From Gemmatimonadaceae bacterium (lineage in GTDB: Bacteria; Gemmatimonadota; Gemmatimonadetes; Gemmatimonadales; Gemmatimonadaceae), in assembly GCA_020851035.1 (NCBI GenBank), contig JADZDM010000029.1, positions 1 to 47,473 of the forward strand: 47,473 nucleotides of DNA, given 5' to 3'. Below the pieces are notes generated by a model that was given only the letters and a program-made list of their open reading frames with translations, searched no databases and was not told where the DNA came from. Shown piece by piece: positions 1 to 6,774 of the stretch (the stretch's first letter is position 1; each line of letters begins with the position of its first letter). The translations under genes were made by a program, and so were the position numbers.

Positions 1-56
1 ATGTGTTAAGCACGCCGCCAGCGTTCGTCCTGAGCCAGGATCAAACTCTCCAAGAA
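1..56 (-). rRNA. rrs: 16S ribosomal RNA, 5' end only (partial)
   Basis: Read on the minus strand, bases 49 to 30 are the universal 16S primer site that begins AGAGTTTGATC and continues through CTGGCTCAG. It is followed by the conserved helix sequence GACGAACGCTGGCGGCGTG. Matching the first A of the primer site to E. coli position 8 puts the mature 5' end near base 56. Only the first 56 nt of the gene are in the window; the rest lies beyond the left edge. This short conserved stretch does not identify the phylum by itself. Confidence 0.97.
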
Positions 57-248
57 GAATTCAACCAGCTCTCGCGAACCGCTCACAACTCCCATTGCTG
101 GACCATCATGAGACGGTCCGGAATCATTTACATCAGAGTTCAATCTCTCGCGCTGCGCTCTGCACGCCGTCGCTCAAACGAGATCGCCTCGCACATCCAT
201 TGTTCTCGATTCAATTTTCAATCAGCAGTTCCGGCGTTTCGCCGGGAG
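57..248 (-). other. rrn operon transcribed leader
   Basis: The stretch between the predicted rrn start (about 248) and the 16S 5' end contains no protein gene. It begins with a perfect 6-bp hairpin (CCGGCG, AAA loop, CGCCGG on the RNA; bases 245-231). An AT-rich segment at about 226-196 follows, containing TTGAAAATTGAAT and resembling the boxA/nut antitermination regions of rRNA leaders. Closer to the gene, bases 120-101 can fold around GGACC/GGTCC. The boxA reading is by resemblance only. Beyond the promoter, 284-511 holds nothing else that I can recognise. Confidence 0.5.
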
Positions 249-254
249 TCTTGA

Positions 255-283
255 AGGATACCCGGTCCTGCAGCTCCCGTCAA
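255..283 (-). promoter_or_regulatory. rrn promoter (sigma70-type)
   Basis: On the minus strand TTGACG (283-278) is separated by exactly 17 bases from TATCCT (260-255), giving a predicted start near 248. Just upstream is an AT-rich patch with AAATTT (about 300-295), where an UP element would lie. Its -35 hexamer is identical to that of the tRNA operon promoter at 848-876, which supports both calls. Confidence 0.75.
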
Positions 284-511
284 GCCCGCTCGTGAAATTT
301 CGCCTTGCTCGCTCTCGCGACCTCGTCCGGCCCCTTTCACGAGGGGATGCGAAAGTAGGCGATTCCCACGATTTCTGCAACCCCCAGCACGCACCGCTCG
401 ACCACAGACCCGAGCCCCCTGCCGCAGCCCCCATTCCGCCGCCATCGCCCACACCACCGACGCAATTGGTTGCGCGATGCGACCTGCCCCGCGTCATGCC
501 CACACGCGCAC

Positions 512-546
512 AAAAAAAGCGGCGGTCATCCGGGGATGACCGCCGC
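512..546 (-). terminator. Intrinsic terminator of the tRNA operon
   Basis: A perfect 12-bp inverted repeat (519-530 with 535-546, tetraloop 531-534) is followed on the minus strand by seven T residues (complement of the A-run 512-518). It lies 5 bases past the 3' end of tRNA-Lys and ends the Pro-Arg-Lys tRNA transcript before the rrn promoter. Confidence 0.93.
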
Positions 547-550
547 TGCA

Positions 551-622
551 TGCTCCGAGTAGGACTCGAACCTACAACCTACTGATTAAGAGTCAGCTGC
601 TCTACCATTGAGCTATCGGAGC
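551..622 (-). tRNA. tRNA-Lys (anticodon CTT)
   Basis: A 72-nt cloverleaf reads on the minus strand. The acceptor stem GCTCCGA pairs with TCGGAGC with discriminator A at 551. The D arm is GCTC/GAGC. The anticodon stem GCTGA/TCAGT closes loop CTCTTAA, giving anticodon CTT (codon AAG). The T arm carries GGTTCGAGTCC. The 3' CCA is not encoded and must be added by nucleotidyltransferase. It is the last gene of the three-tRNA operon. Confidence 0.96.
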
Positions 623-646
623 GAACGACCTGCGACTGCTGCCACA

Positions 647-720
647 TGCGCCAGGAGGGAATCGAACCCCCGACCCGCAGCTTAGAAGGCTGCCGCTCTA
701 TCCAACTGAGCTACTGGCGC
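647..720 (-). tRNA. tRNA-Arg (anticodon TCT)
   Basis: A 74-nt cloverleaf on the minus strand has acceptor GCGCCAG pairing with CTGGCGC, discriminator A at 647 and D arm GCTC/GAGC. Anticodon stem GCAGC/GCTGC closes loop CTTCTAA, giving anticodon TCT for AGA/AGG, codons that are rare in a genome this GC-rich. The T arm has GGTTCGATTCC. CCA is not encoded. It is the middle gene of the tRNA operon. Confidence 0.96.
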
Positions 721-762
721 TTCACGGTGCCGCACGTCAGGTGCTCGTGCGGAGCAATCAGG

Positions 763-836
763 TCGGGGCGGCCGGATTCGAACCGGCGACCTCCTGCTCC
801 CAAAGCAGGCGCGCTACCGGACTACGCTACGCCCCG
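763..836 (-). tRNA. tRNA-Pro (anticodon TGG)
   Basis: A 74-nt cloverleaf on the minus strand has acceptor CGGGGCG pairing with CGCCCCG and discriminator A at 763. Anticodon stem CCTGC/GCAGG closes loop TTTGGGA, giving anticodon TGG. The T arm has GGTTCGAATCC. CCA is not encoded. It is the first gene of the operon; its 5' end lies about 5 nt from the predicted transcription start, so the 5' leader removed by RNase P would be extremely short. Confidence 0.96.
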
Positions 837-847
837 CACGAGCCCCG

Positions 848-876
848 AGAGTAACCAATCCGCCCATGGTCGTCAA
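848..876 (-). promoter_or_regulatory. tRNA operon promoter (sigma70-type)
   Basis: On the minus strand TTGACG (876-871), a 17-base spacer and TACTCT (853-848) predict a start near 841, about 5 bases before tRNA-Pro. The bases after the -10 hexamer are CGGGGC, a GC-rich discriminator of the kind seen at stringently controlled stable-RNA promoters. The tRNAs therefore need not rely on read-through from rdgB, which stops at 897. Confidence 0.75.
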
Positions 877-896
877 CCGGCGTGCCAGCATTCCCA

Positions 897-1517
897 TCAG
901 CACAGCTGCGCCAACACGGCCGCCACGGCACGCGCGCGGTGGCTGACCTGCGCCTTCGCCGCAGTCGACGCCTGCGCAAAGGTGCATCCGAGATCGGCAC
1001 TCATGAACCACGGATCGTAGCCGAAGCCGCCGTCACCCGCGCGCTCCGGGATGATCGTGCCCGCACTCCGGCCGGTCGTGACCACCACGCGCGTACCGTC
1101 CGCGAAGGCCGCCGCACAGGCGAAGTGCGCCGCCCACGGTGGAGCCCAGCCACTGTTCCAGCACGCGTCGAGCATCGCCTCCGCATTCGCCGCGTCCTCG
1201 CCGACGCCGACCGGCACGCGCCACCCCGCATCACGCGCAAACCGCCGGCTCCGCACGCCCGGCAACCCGCCCAACGCATCGATGCAGAGGCCGGAGTCAT
1301 CGGCGAGGCACGGCTGTCCGGTGCGCGCGGCGAAGTGGCGGGCCTTCGCCACGGCATTCGCCTCGAAGCTGTCGAACACCTCGATGCCCGCCTCCGCCGC
1401 CGACTCGCTCAGGCCGGCATCCGCCAGCCCGATCGCGCTGATGCCGTGCGCCGCCAGCATCGGCACGAGTTCCGCGAGCTTTCCCCGGCTGCGCGTGGCG
1501 ATCACCCACGCCGTCAT
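897..1517 (-). CDS. rdgB: Non-canonical purine NTP pyrophosphatase (RdgB/HAM1)
   Basis: This 206-residue protein hydrolyses dITP, ITP and XTP to monophosphates, clearing deaminated purines from the nucleotide pool. Family marks are visible in order: the N-terminal ATRSRGKLAEL (residues 7-17, equivalent to the usual T.N..K..E), ADDSGLCIDAL (about 72-82), GDGGFGYDPWF (about 161-171) and SHRARA near the C-terminus. The usual R-Y-A segment appears as RSRRFA. Length fits the family. It starts 2 bases after rph ends, so it is the last protein gene of the ybgC-to-rdgB cluster. The pairing of rph with rdgB is common in bacteria. Confidence 0.95.
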   Translation of the reverse strand: MTAWVIATRSRGKLAELVPMLAAHGISAIGLADAGLSESAAEAGIEVFDSFEANAVAKARHFAARTGQPCLADDSGLCIDALGGLPGVRSRRFARDAGWRVPVGVGEDAANAEAMLDACWNSGWAPPWAAHFACAAAFADGTRVVVTTGRSAGTIIPERAGDGGFGYDPWFMSADLGCTFAQASTAAKAQVSHRARAVAAVLAQLC

Positions 1518-1519
1518 GC

Positions 1520-2251
1520 TCAGCCCCTGGGTGCGGCGAGCGCCTTGCGCTGCGCGGCATCGAGCGCGGCGATACCCGACGAGGCGAGCGCCAGCAGCGC
1601 ATCGAGCTCCGCCCGATCGAAGGTCGCGTGCTCCCCGGTCCCCTGCACCTCGACGAACCGTGCCGCATCCACCATCACGACGTTCATGTCCACACCGGCG
1701 CGCACATCCTCGGGATAGTCGAGGTCGAGCACGGGGAGGCCATCCACCACACCGACGCTGACGGCCGCCACGTGGTGGATCACCGGCGACACCTCGAGAC
1801 TGCCCTGCGCGACGAGCCAGCCGAAGGCATCGGTCACGGCGACGCAGGCGCCGGTGATCGCGGCGGTACGGGTGCCGCCGTCCGCGAGCAGCACGTCACA
1901 GTCGACCTTGATGGTCCGCTCACCGAAGTCGAACCCGCTCAGCATCGCACGCACGCTGCGCCCGATGAGCCGCTGGATCTCCTGCGTGCGGCCGCCGACC
2001 TGCCCGCGCTCCCGCGACGTGCGCGTCCGCGTGGCACGCGGCAGCATGGCGTATTCGGCGGTGAGCCAGCCCTGCCGGCTGCCCTTTCGCCAGCCGGGCA
2101 CGCCTTCCTCGACCGTGGCCGTGCAGAGCACCCGGGTTTCGCCGAAGGTGATCAGGCACGATCCCTCTGCATACGGCGTGACGGCGCGCTCGATCGTGAC
2201 GGGGCGCATCTCGTGGAGCTGCCGGTCGTACGACCGGAAGAGTTCAGGCAT
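1520..2251 (-). CDS. rph: Ribonuclease PH
   Basis: A 243-residue phosphorolytic 3'-5' exoribonuclease that trims tRNA 3' ends and takes part in RNA decay. The sequence begins with [18 protein letters not shown], matching the family's R..DR....R.V.I start. It continues with [22 protein letters not shown], the [21 protein letters not shown] helix of RNase PH proper, and [16 protein letters not shown]. Length is usual (about 240). Its ATG overlaps the end of rfaE2 by 8 bases, suggesting coupled translation. Confidence 0.97.
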   Translation of the reverse strand: MPELFRSYDRQLHEMRPVTIERAVTPYAEGSCLITFGETRVLCTATVEEGVPGWRKGSRQGWLTAEYAMLPRATRTRTSRERGQVGGRTQEIQRLIGRSVRAMLSGFDFGERTIKVDCDVLLADGGTRTAAITGACVAVTDAFGWLVAQGSLEVSPVIHHVAAVSVGVVDGLPVLDLDYPEDVRAGVDMNVVMVDAARFVEVQGTGEHATFDRAELDALLALASSGIAALDAAQRKALAAPRG

Positions 2252-2735
2252 CGGGGGAACCGGAGCGGAGTTTGGCGATGGTGGCCGTCGTGGAGTGCCC
2301 GGGGGTGAGCGGGATGATCACGACCTCGCCACCGCGGGCGCGTGTCTCGGCGGCGCCGACGACGGTGGAGGGATCATAGTCGCCCCCCTTCACGATCACA
2401 TCGGGCTCCAGCAGGCGCACGAGCTCGAGCGGGGTGTCCTCGTCGAAGACGACGACGCAGTCGACGGCGTCCAGCGCCGCCAGCACGTAGGCGCGCTCGG
2501 CCGCACTGCGCACGGGACGCTCCGGCCCCTTGAGCCGGCGCACCGATGCGTCGCTGTTGATCCCGACGACCAGCGCGTCGCCGCAGGCGCGGGCGCCGTG
2601 CAGCACGTCGATGTGGCCGGGGTGGAGCAGGTCGAAGACGCCGTTCGTGAAGACCACGCGACCCGGCTGCGCCAGCCGCCAGCGGCGGGCGTCCTGCCAG
2701 GAGCGGATGTCGTCGAGCGGCGCGCGAGGCGTCAC
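2244..2735 (-). CDS. rfaE2: D-glycero-beta-D-manno-heptose 1-phosphate adenylyltransferase
   Basis: A 163-residue stand-alone nucleotidyltransferase, equivalent to the C-terminal half of HldE. It adenylates heptose 1-phosphate on the way to ADP-heptose for the LPS inner core. Residues about 29-41 carry [12 protein letters not shown] with the HxGH-type nucleotide-binding site, then [18 protein letters not shown], and later VKGGDY, as in RfaE2. The kinase half (RfaE1) is not in this window. It overlaps the neighbouring genes by a few bases at both ends. Surrounding LPS-assembly genes support an envelope role. Confidence 0.92.
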   Translation of the reverse strand: MTPRAPLDDIRSWQDARRWRLAQPGRVVFTNGVFDLLHPGHIDVLHGARACGDALVVGINSDASVRRLKGPERPVRSAAERAYVLAALDAVDCVVVFDEDTPLELVRLLEPDVIVKGGDYDPSTVVGAAETRARGGEVVIIPLTPGHSTTATIAKLRSGSPDA

Positions 2736-3085
2736 TCGGCGCGCTCCACGCTGAAGCGGTGCGTGACCGCGCGTGGACGCACCGGGAAGCGGATCGTGTC
2801 GGTGTAGGTCGCGCGGAGGCGGATCACGCCCTCGCGGCGCTCGACTGTCACGTCGTACGCGTCATCCGGCAGCTCGCCGATGGAATCGGCGGCGGCACGC
2901 ATCCGGGCGCGCAGGCCCTCGTCATCGTCAGCCTTCGCGTGGAGCAGTGTCTGCCGCAGGGCATCCTCGTACTCGTAGACGCGGATGTAGACGCGGGCCG
3001 CCGGCCAGCCGAACACCACCGCCGCAGCCAAGATGGCGACCCAGACGAGGCATCCACCAGACCCGCTGCCACGGCGCATCACCAT
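2732..3085 (-). CDS. Small single-pass membrane protein, DUF4845-like layout
   Basis: About 117 residues. A basic, Gly/Ser-rich start is followed by one membrane helix (GCLVWVAILAAAVVFGW, about residues 10-26). Next come YIRVYEYEDALRQTLLHAKA and a C-terminal domain ending in a strand-like stretch (VTVERREGVIRLRATYTDTIRFP). This order (short cytoplasmic start, one helix, amphipathic helix, beta domain) is like the DUF4845 family, but I cannot confirm homology. Two starts are possible: ATG at 3085, or ATG at 3079, which overlaps the lptE-like stop as TGATG. The gene sits between lptE-like and rfaE2, so an envelope role is likely. Function unknown. Confidence 0.75.
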   Translation of the reverse strand: MVMRRGSGSGGCLVWVAILAAAVVFGWPAARVYIRVYEYEDALRQTLLHAKADDDEGLRARMRAAADSIGELPDDAYDVTVERREGVIRLRATYTDTIRFPVRPRAVTHRFSVERAE

Positions 3086-3606
3086 TGAGACTGGGCTCCC
3101 TCTATGACGTCGTTGACCAGCTTCACGATCGCCAGGCGGCGGCCCTCGGCTTCGGCGCGCTCGGCGTACTCGCCCTCGGCCGCCATGCCCTTGCGTGCCC
3201 ACAGGACACGCCCCGCCACCTGGTCATAGATCTCAATATCGACCGTAAGCATCAGTTTCCGGCGAGCGGCCACCGATTGCGTCCGGTCCGCAGAGAAGGC
3301 GATCGGGATGTCCGGTTCGTAACGCGTGATCGTGCCGCGGACGACGGCACTGGCCTGCGCCTCGGCGGCCTCGCGGACACCGAGGCGGGCGCGCAGCTCG
3401 CGACGGAGCCGCGACATGAACTCCTGCTGCAGCTCGGCGGAGGGCGTCTGGTTCTCGAACGGGATGATGGCGACGGAGCGCACCGTGGCCGGAAGGCCCC
3501 CGCCCGCGAAGCCGTACATGCAGCCGCCGAGGCCCGGGGCGGCGATGGCCAGCAGGCCCACGGAAAGCAGCGCGGCGAGGCGCCTATGGCCGCCAGATCG
3601 AGGCAT
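3079..3606 (-). CDS. LptE-like LPS-assembly lipoprotein
   Basis: About 175 residues. The chosen ATG gives a signal peptide with LLSVGLLAIAAPGLGGC, a lipobox with Cys at about residue 29. The mature part has VRSVAIIPFENQTPSAELQQEFMSRLRRELR, then RGTITRYE, then a strand-rich part ending in VLWARKGMAAEGEY and AIVKLVNDVIEGAQSQW. This pattern (V..VAI..F.N...., G.I..Y, L....L...I) is that of LptE, the outer-membrane lipoprotein that plugs LptD. LptD is not in the window. It overlaps the upstream lipoprotein gene by 23 bases. An upstream ATG at 3669 would spoil the signal peptide. Confidence 0.82.
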   Translation of the reverse strand: MPRSGGHRRLAALLSVGLLAIAAPGLGGCMYGFAGGGLPATVRSVAIIPFENQTPSAELQQEFMSRLRRELRARLGVREAAEAQASAVVRGTITRYEPDIPIAFSADRTQSVAARRKLMLTVDIEIYDQVAGRVLWARKGMAAEGEYAERAEAEGRRLAIVKLVNDVIEGAQSQW

Positions 3607-4249
3607 CGAATGGTGCGACGGAGTCCACCCGCGTGATCGTGAGTGTGAGCTGCCGGCGGGTCGGCGCATGGAAGTAAACTAGCGACCCGTCGTCGCGGCG
3701 TTCGAGGCGGTCGATGACCCGGTCACCCTGCGCCCGCTCGAGGCGCGTGATGCGCCGCCCGCGCAGCGCGAGGCGCCAGCGCGGCTCAGGGCCGATATCG
3801 GCGGTGACGGCGCTGTCGCTCCAGGCGACGAGGGTGTCGCGACCGGGCGGGATGGCGAAGCGCCCCAGCGCCGCCCACAGGAACGCCGGTGGCGGCAGGA
3901 CGCGGCGGAGGGCATCCGGCGCGTCCAGGCGCATCTGGTCACCGATCACCCAGGCCGCACCGCTGCCGAGGCCACCGGCCACGAAGAGGTCCACGCGGGC
4001 GGAATCGGGAGCCGCGATCCGCGCCGCGCCCTCCCCGCGGATCTCGAGCTCCGCTTCCTGAAGGCGCCAGCTGAAGACGATGCGCTGGCGGTGTGGCGGC
4101 AGCTCGACGACCGGGAGCGGTCGTGACTGGGCGGCGGGTGGCGTGGCGTTGGGCAGCGGTGCAAGGCGTGGCGTGGTGCATGCCGGCAGCAGCAGCAGCG
4201 CGGTCCCCAGCATGCCGGCGAGCCGGGAGCGGCGGTGGGCAGGTGTCAT
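3584..4249 (-). CDS. Outer-membrane lipoprotein, possible LolA/LolB-type fold
   Basis: 221 residues with a clear lipoprotein signal: RRSRLAGMLGTALLLLPAC, Cys at about residue 24 in LLPAC. A Pro-rich linker follows, then alternating strand-like segments (IVFSWRLQEAELEIRGEGAARI, SARVDLFVAG, GAAWVIGDQMRLDAP), a central hydrophobic FLWAALGRFAIPPG, and strands to the end (LVYFHAPTRRQLTLTITRVDSVAPF). The layout resembles LolB/DUF4292-type lipoproteins that bind lipid or lipoprotein, but no diagnostic motif is seen. It is joined by a 1-base overlap to the HEAT-cyclophilin gene and overlaps lptE-like, so outer-membrane biogenesis is the likeliest context. Confidence 0.8.
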   Translation of the reverse strand: MTPAHRRSRLAGMLGTALLLLPACTTPRLAPLPNATPPAAQSRPLPVVELPPHRQRIVFSWRLQEAELEIRGEGAARIAAPDSARVDLFVAGGLGSGAAWVIGDQMRLDAPDALRRVLPPPAFLWAALGRFAIPPGRDTLVAWSDSAVTADIGPEPRWRLALRGRRITRLERAQGDRVIDRLERRDDGSLVYFHAPTRRQLTLTITRVDSVAPFDASIWRP

Positions 4250-6258
4250 CAGGGCAGCGGGGTCATGGAGCGCAACGCGTCACCCTGCACCAGCGCGTCC
4301 ATCGCACGCTGGCCGGCGATGACCTGCCCGAACACGGTGTAATGGCCATCGAGGTGGGGCTGTGGTGCGAGGGTGAGGAAGAACTGCGAGCCACCGGTGT
4401 CGGGGCCCGCGAGTGCCATGCCGACGGCACCGCGACGGTACGGCGACCGGTTCAGTTCGTCCCTGATCGCATAGCCCGGGCCACCGGAGCCGTCGCCGCG
4501 CGGGTCGCCGCCCTGCGCGACGAATGCCGGCACGACGCGGTGGAAGCGCTGGCCGGTGAAGTACCCGCGCCGGGCGAGGGCGCTTAGGTGGGCGGCGGTC
4601 ATGGGAGCCTGTACCCCGTCCAGCCGGATCCGGACCGCACCGCGCTCGGTGTCGAGCACGAGTTGCGGTGGCCGGCCAGCCAGGCTCGGCGCGATCACGT
4701 CGTGCACGATCCGTCGATACGACGCTGGTGATGCACCGCTTGTCGGCGCGAGCCGCCAGTGGCGCAGCGGCGTGACTGCCTCGACGCGGCGCCGCAGCAG
4801 CACATCCGCATCCGGTGCGAGCGCGGCCAGCGCCGTCACGGCCGAATCGCCGAACTGCGCGCTGTCGCGACGCCAGGCCGCAGCGATGAGGGCGAGTGCC
4901 GACTCGCGCGCGTCGGGCACGGAGTCGGCGAGGGCACGGGCGTAGCCCGCGAGCGCGAAGCCCACATCGGTGGCGCGTGCGCCGCGCACCCGTGCGTCGG
5001 TGATCGCCTGCCGAACCCCGGGGTCGGGATCCGACGCCGCCGCAGCCTCGATGCGCGCCCACCCCACGGAGTCGCGCACCGGTGCCGGAAGCGCCGCGAG
5101 CGCGCCAACCGACGCCGCGCGAACCGCTGCGTGTGCATCCGTTGCGCCGCGTGTGAACATGGCGGCATGCAGTGCCGGGCGTGTGGACGCGGCACCCTCG
5201 ATCATCGCGACGCGGATCCGCGGATCAGGGTCGGCCGAGAGTGCGCTCCCGGCGCCTCGCTCGAGGCGCTCGATCGCACCGGCCTGCCAGGCACTCGCGA
5301 GCAGGCTTGTTCGCACCATGTGGGTCGTGTCGTCACGCCACCACTCGATCCATGGTGCCGCGTCGGCGCCAGCCACCCCACCGGCCGCCTGCGCCATGGT
5401 GACGCGCACGTTCACGTCACGCTCCAGTCGCCACGCCAGCGCCAGCGGTGCGGCGGCGAGGGCGCCGTAGGTGGCAAGCGCACGCACGGCTGCGACCCGC
5501 ACATGCGGAGCGGGATCACGGAGCAGGGCGACGAGCCGTGCGCGCGCCGGGGATGCAGCATCCCCGTGCAGCGGCGCAGCGAGGAGGCGCGCGGCGAGCT
5601 CGCGGATGTCGGGAGCCGCATCGCGCGACGCCCGCAACGCCAGCGCCCCGCCGGCGTTGCGGCGGGCACGTGCGAGGGCGTACAGCGCCGCCCAGCGCTC
5701 GTCGTGCGAGCGGGCGGCCGCGAATGCCGCGGCCACGATGGAATCGGGAAACGGGTCCCACTTCCCCGCCACCCGCAGCAGCGCCGCGCGAACGGCTGGT
5801 GGTCGCGCGGCGGCCAGCAGCGCGGCGAAGCCGCCGCACTGCGCACCGAGCTCGCCGAGGGCCCAGGCGGCGGCCTCCCCGCCGCGTCCCGACGCCAGCG
5901 CATCGGTGAGTGGCCCGCACGCGCCAGCATCCGCCGCAAGCCCCAGCGCGAAGGCCGCGTCGCGCACGACCTGCGTGTCGCGTGCGGAGTGCAGCAGGCC
6001 GCGCAGCGCCGGATAGCGTGCCTCGATGCGGTTCATCCCGACGACCCGGAGCGCGGCGGCGCGCAGCGCGACGGTGTGCGACGCGAGCGCCACATCGATC
6101 ACCGCGGTGTCGACGCGCCGCGTGTCATGCACCTCGAGCAGCGCCGCCCAGGCAGCCGCCGTGCCCGGGTCGAGGGTGGCGCGCTGCGCGTGGGCCGGCG
6201 CGGCATGGGTGGCCGACAGTGCGACCACGAGCAGCACCGCGCGGCACCGGTCACGCAT
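4249..6258 (-). CDS. Exported HEAT-repeat protein with C-terminal cyclophilin (peptidyl-prolyl isomerase) domain
   Basis: 669 residues. The ATG at 6258 gives a signal peptide (RCRAVLLVVALSATHAAPAHAQ), so the protein should act in the periplasm. Residues about 30-480 are alpha-helical HEAT-like repeats: units such as RDPAPHVRVAAVRALATYG, SDPDPGVRQAITDARV and DPDPRIRVAMIEGAAS recur about every 30-40 residues. Residues about 510-669 are a cyclophilin: RGAVRIRLDGVQAPMTAAHLSALARRGYF, RFHRVVPAFVAQGGDPRGD, GGSQFFLTLAPQPHLDGHYTVFGQV, with the catalytic Arg in RFHR and the F-Q-G-D core in order. Cyclophilins normally stand alone at about 160-190 residues. The start overlaps the thioesterase stop by 8 bases. 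Confidence 0.92.
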   Translation of the reverse strand: MRDRCRAVLLVVALSATHAAPAHAQRATLDPGTAAAWAALLEVHDTRRVDTAVIDVALASHTVALRAAALRVVGMNRIEARYPALRGLLHSARDTQVVRDAAFALGLAADAGACGPLTDALASGRGGEAAAWALGELGAQCGGFAALLAAARPPAVRAALLRVAGKWDPFPDSIVAAAFAAARSHDERWAALYALARARRNAGGALALRASRDAAPDIRELAARLLAAPLHGDAASPARARLVALLRDPAPHVRVAAVRALATYGALAAAPLALAWRLERDVNVRVTMAQAAGGVAGADAAPWIEWWRDDTTHMVRTSLLASAWQAGAIERLERGAGSALSADPDPRIRVAMIEGAASTRPALHAAMFTRGATDAHAAVRAASVGALAALPAPVRDSVGWARIEAAAASDPDPGVRQAITDARVRGARATDVGFALAGYARALADSVPDARESALALIAAAWRRDSAQFGDSAVTALAALAPDADVLLRRRVEAVTPLRHWRLAPTSGASPASYRRIVHDVIAPSLAGRPPQLVLDTERGAVRIRLDGVQAPMTAAHLSALARRGYFTGQRFHRVVPAFVAQGGDPRGDGSGGPGYAIRDELNRSPYRRGAVGMALAGPDTGGSQFFLTLAPQPHLDGHYTVFGQVIAGQRAMDALVQGDALRSMTPLP

Positions 6259-6700
6259 CGTCCAGCCCCAGCATGCGGCGCAGCTCCGCGGGCAGCCTGG
6301 CGATGCGCCCATCCCGGTCGACCCCGACCAGCACGGTGCTGGCGGTCACGAGCCGTGTGCCGCGTTCCGCGTGCGAGATCACGTACCGGAACTCGACGGT
6401 GCGCGATCGCACCTCACCGAGCGTGGTGGTGACCCGCACCAGGTCATCGTAGCGCGCCGGGGCGTGGAAGCGGAGCGAGGCGTCGGAGACGGCGAGGCCC
6501 ACGCCCAGCCGCTCGATCTCTGCGTACGGGCGCCCGAGCTGCCGGATCAGCTCCGTGCGGCCGACCTCGCACCACACGAGGTAGTTCGAGTGATAGACAA
6601 CGCCCATCTGGTCGGTTTCCGCATAGCGGACGCGGAACTCGACTTCACAAGCGGGGGACGGCGTGGCGGCAGGCACGGGTGGCGTCGGGTGGAAGGACAC
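6251..6700 (-). CDS. Acyl-CoA thioesterase, 4HBT hotdog family (YbgC/FadM-like)
   Basis: Hotdog-fold thioesterase of about 149 residues. The family signature FRVRYAETDQMGVVYHSNYLVWCEVGR is present, with Asp in ETDQMG and Y/H in VVYHSNY, then ELIRQLG and a C-terminal hotdog half with VRSRTVEFRYVI. Such enzymes hydrolyse acyl-CoA thioesters; the substrate cannot be told. The start is uncertain: TTG 6745, GTG 6700 or GTG 6676 (141 residues, closest to the family). TTG 6745 is the first base of a perfect -35 hexamer TTGACA, so it is more likely promoter than start. It leads the cluster that runs to rdgB; in Proteobacteria ybgC starts the tol-pal operon, which is not seen here. Confidence 0.9.
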   Translation of the reverse strand: MSFHPTPPVPAATPSPACEVEFRVRYAETDQMGVVYHSNYLVWCEVGRTELIRQLGRPYAEIERLGVGLAVSDASLRFHAPARYDDLVRVTTTLGEVRSRTVEFRYVISHAERGTRLVTASTVLVGVDRDGRIARLPAELRRMLGLDDA

Positions 6701-6716
6701 GGGTGGGTCGCGGCGA

Positions 6717-6767
6717 AGTTGGATGACCCCGGCGGATTTTGTCAAAGCCGGCGCGGCGGACTAAATC
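6717..6767. promoter_or_regulatory. Divergent promoter pair with overlapping -35 elements
   Basis: On the plus strand TTGTCA (6739-6744), a 17-base spacer and TAAATC (6762-6767) point to a start at 6774-6775, the first base of the lpxH-like GTG. On the minus strand TTGACA (6745-6740), a 17-base spacer and a weak CCAACT (6722-6717) point toward ybgC with a start near 6710. The two -35 hexamers share five base pairs, so polymerase could occupy only one direction at a time. The minus -10 match is poor. Confidence 0.5.
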
Positions 6768-6774
6768 TCCCCGC

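Noticed and set aside
551-836. tRNA genes as pseudogenes because no CCA is encoded.
   Set aside because: All three have intact cloverleaf pairing and anticodon loops; many bacteria add CCA after transcription.
4759-6432. Plus-strand open frame of 557 codons over the HEAT-cyclophilin gene.
   Set aside because: Shadow of the minus-strand gene; the product is Arg/Gly/Ala-rich without motifs.
6701-6745. TTG 6745 as the start of the ybgC-like thioesterase.
   Set aside because: TTG 6745 is the first base of a perfect TTGACA hexamer, the extra residues are outside the hotdog domain, and no ribosome site precedes it. Kept only as an alternative.
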